From Fidelibacterota bacterium (lineage in GTDB: Bacteria > Fidelibacterota > UBA2242 > JAFGTP01): 23,034 bases of DNA. The stretch lies in contig JAIPHI010000014.1 of assembly GCA_021735285.1 (NCBI GenBank), positions 1 to 23,034 of the forward strand. The letters run 5' to 3'. The notes under the pieces are model-generated. The model was not told where the DNA came from, made no database searches, and was given only the letters and a program-made list of their open reading frames with translations. The translations under genes were made by a program, and so were the position numbers. Position 1 is the first letter of the stretch, and every line of letters begins with the position of its first letter. Below, in pieces: positions 22,723-23,034 of the stretch.

Positions 22723-23034
22723 CTAATCTTTTTTCTTACTACCAAAAATTTTAAGGTTATCCAGAGAATTTTCTTCCCCACGCAACAAGCGCTTTACATT
22801 TTCTCGATGAGTATAGATAATAAATAAAGGGATCAGAATACTAAAAATTAATAGTGGGAGGTCTGTATTCCCGTTTAACAAAAAAACTGCAACAGGAAGG
22901 GTAACAGCAGCTGACATCGAGGCCAAAGAGACCAGACCGGTTAACATAACTATCAGAATAAATACTCCCAGACAAATTAAAAATATTAATGGATACAAAC
23001 CCACTATCATCCCGGCACCAGTAGCCACACCTTT
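22723..23034 (-). CDS. plsY: Glycerol-3-phosphate acyltransferase PlsY, C-terminal part (5' end beyond window)
   Basis: Inner-membrane acyltransferase that uses acyl-phosphate to acylate glycerol 3-phosphate, the first step of phospholipid synthesis. The frame is open to the window edge and the first visible residues are KGVATGAGM, the conserved PlsY motif 2 region. Hydrophobic helices follow, with GLVSLASMSAAVTLPVAVF and the motif YTHRENVKRLLRGEEN near the C-terminus, both diagnostic. About the last 100 of some 200 residues are present. The charged tail FGSKKKD is cytoplasmic. Call is firm despite truncation. Confidence 0.95.
   Translation of the reverse strand, partial: KGVATGAGMIVGLYPLIFLICLGVFILIVMLTGLVSLASMSAAVTLPVAVFLLNGNTDLPLLIFSILIPLFIIYTHRENVKRLLRGEENSLDNLKIFGSKKKD

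Overview
The window is chromosomal DNA from a low-GC, Gram-negative-type bacterium of the FCB (Fibrobacterota-Chlorobiota-Bacteroidota) superphylum or a close candidate phylum. The evidence is a TonB-dependent receptor with an N-terminal carboxypeptidase-like regulatory domain, its DUF4249 lipoprotein partner, a gingipain-type C25 protease ending in a type IX secretion (Por) tail, and other secreted or lipid-anchored proteins. Many starts carry clear AGGAG-type ribosome binding sites (373, 13446, 12275, 17843, 6115). This argues against class Bacteroidia, where such sites are rare, and for a relative such as Ignavibacteria, Calditrichota, Marinimicrobia or KSB1. The assignment is inference from gene content only.

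Layout. 1-911 (+): the 3' end of aspS, a two-helix membrane protein and a YbjQ-family protein. 988-1409 (-): an FmdB-type zinc ribbon and a small membrane protein. 1521-2282 (+): an outer-membrane beta-barrel protein. 2299-6115 (-): a two-gene operon of P-loop ATPases, the second carrying a TPR/Sel1-like array, behind a strong promoter with three matching dyad operators. 6409-9892 (-): TonB-dependent receptor plus DUF4249 lipoprotein. 10110-13446 (-): serine biosynthesis operon (aminotransferase, SerA, DUF1015). 13447-14133: a non-coding AT-rich gap. 14134-17601 (-): C25 protease. 17843-18817 (+): phosphofructokinase. 18990-19352 (+): a degenerate response-regulator receiver. 19578-20978 (-): DUF4038/GH140-like glycoside hydrolase lipoprotein. 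21260-22681 (-): C69 dipeptidase. 22723-23034 (-): the 3' part of plsY.

Most of the window is housekeeping and cell-envelope genes. The accessory part is the ATPase operon at 2299-6215. Its two NTPases overlap by 14 bp and both have intact Walker motifs. The downstream protein adds a winged helix and a tandem array of exactly 33-residue repeats. Upstream lie three 22-bp dyads of the form TTrACAAT-N6-ATTGTTAA, placed in the leader, over the -10 box and just above the -35 box. No regulator gene lies beside it and no effector domain is recognisable. This is the best candidate for an undescribed system, for example a STAND/NLR-like sensor or defence module; that function is inference.

Second in interest are the DUF1015 gene in the serine operon, whose DGHHR motif resembles the ParB/sulfiredoxin/SerK fold, and the receiver protein that has lost its phospho-acceptor aspartate. 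No tRNA, rRNA, CRISPR array, insertion sequence or prophage gene was seen.
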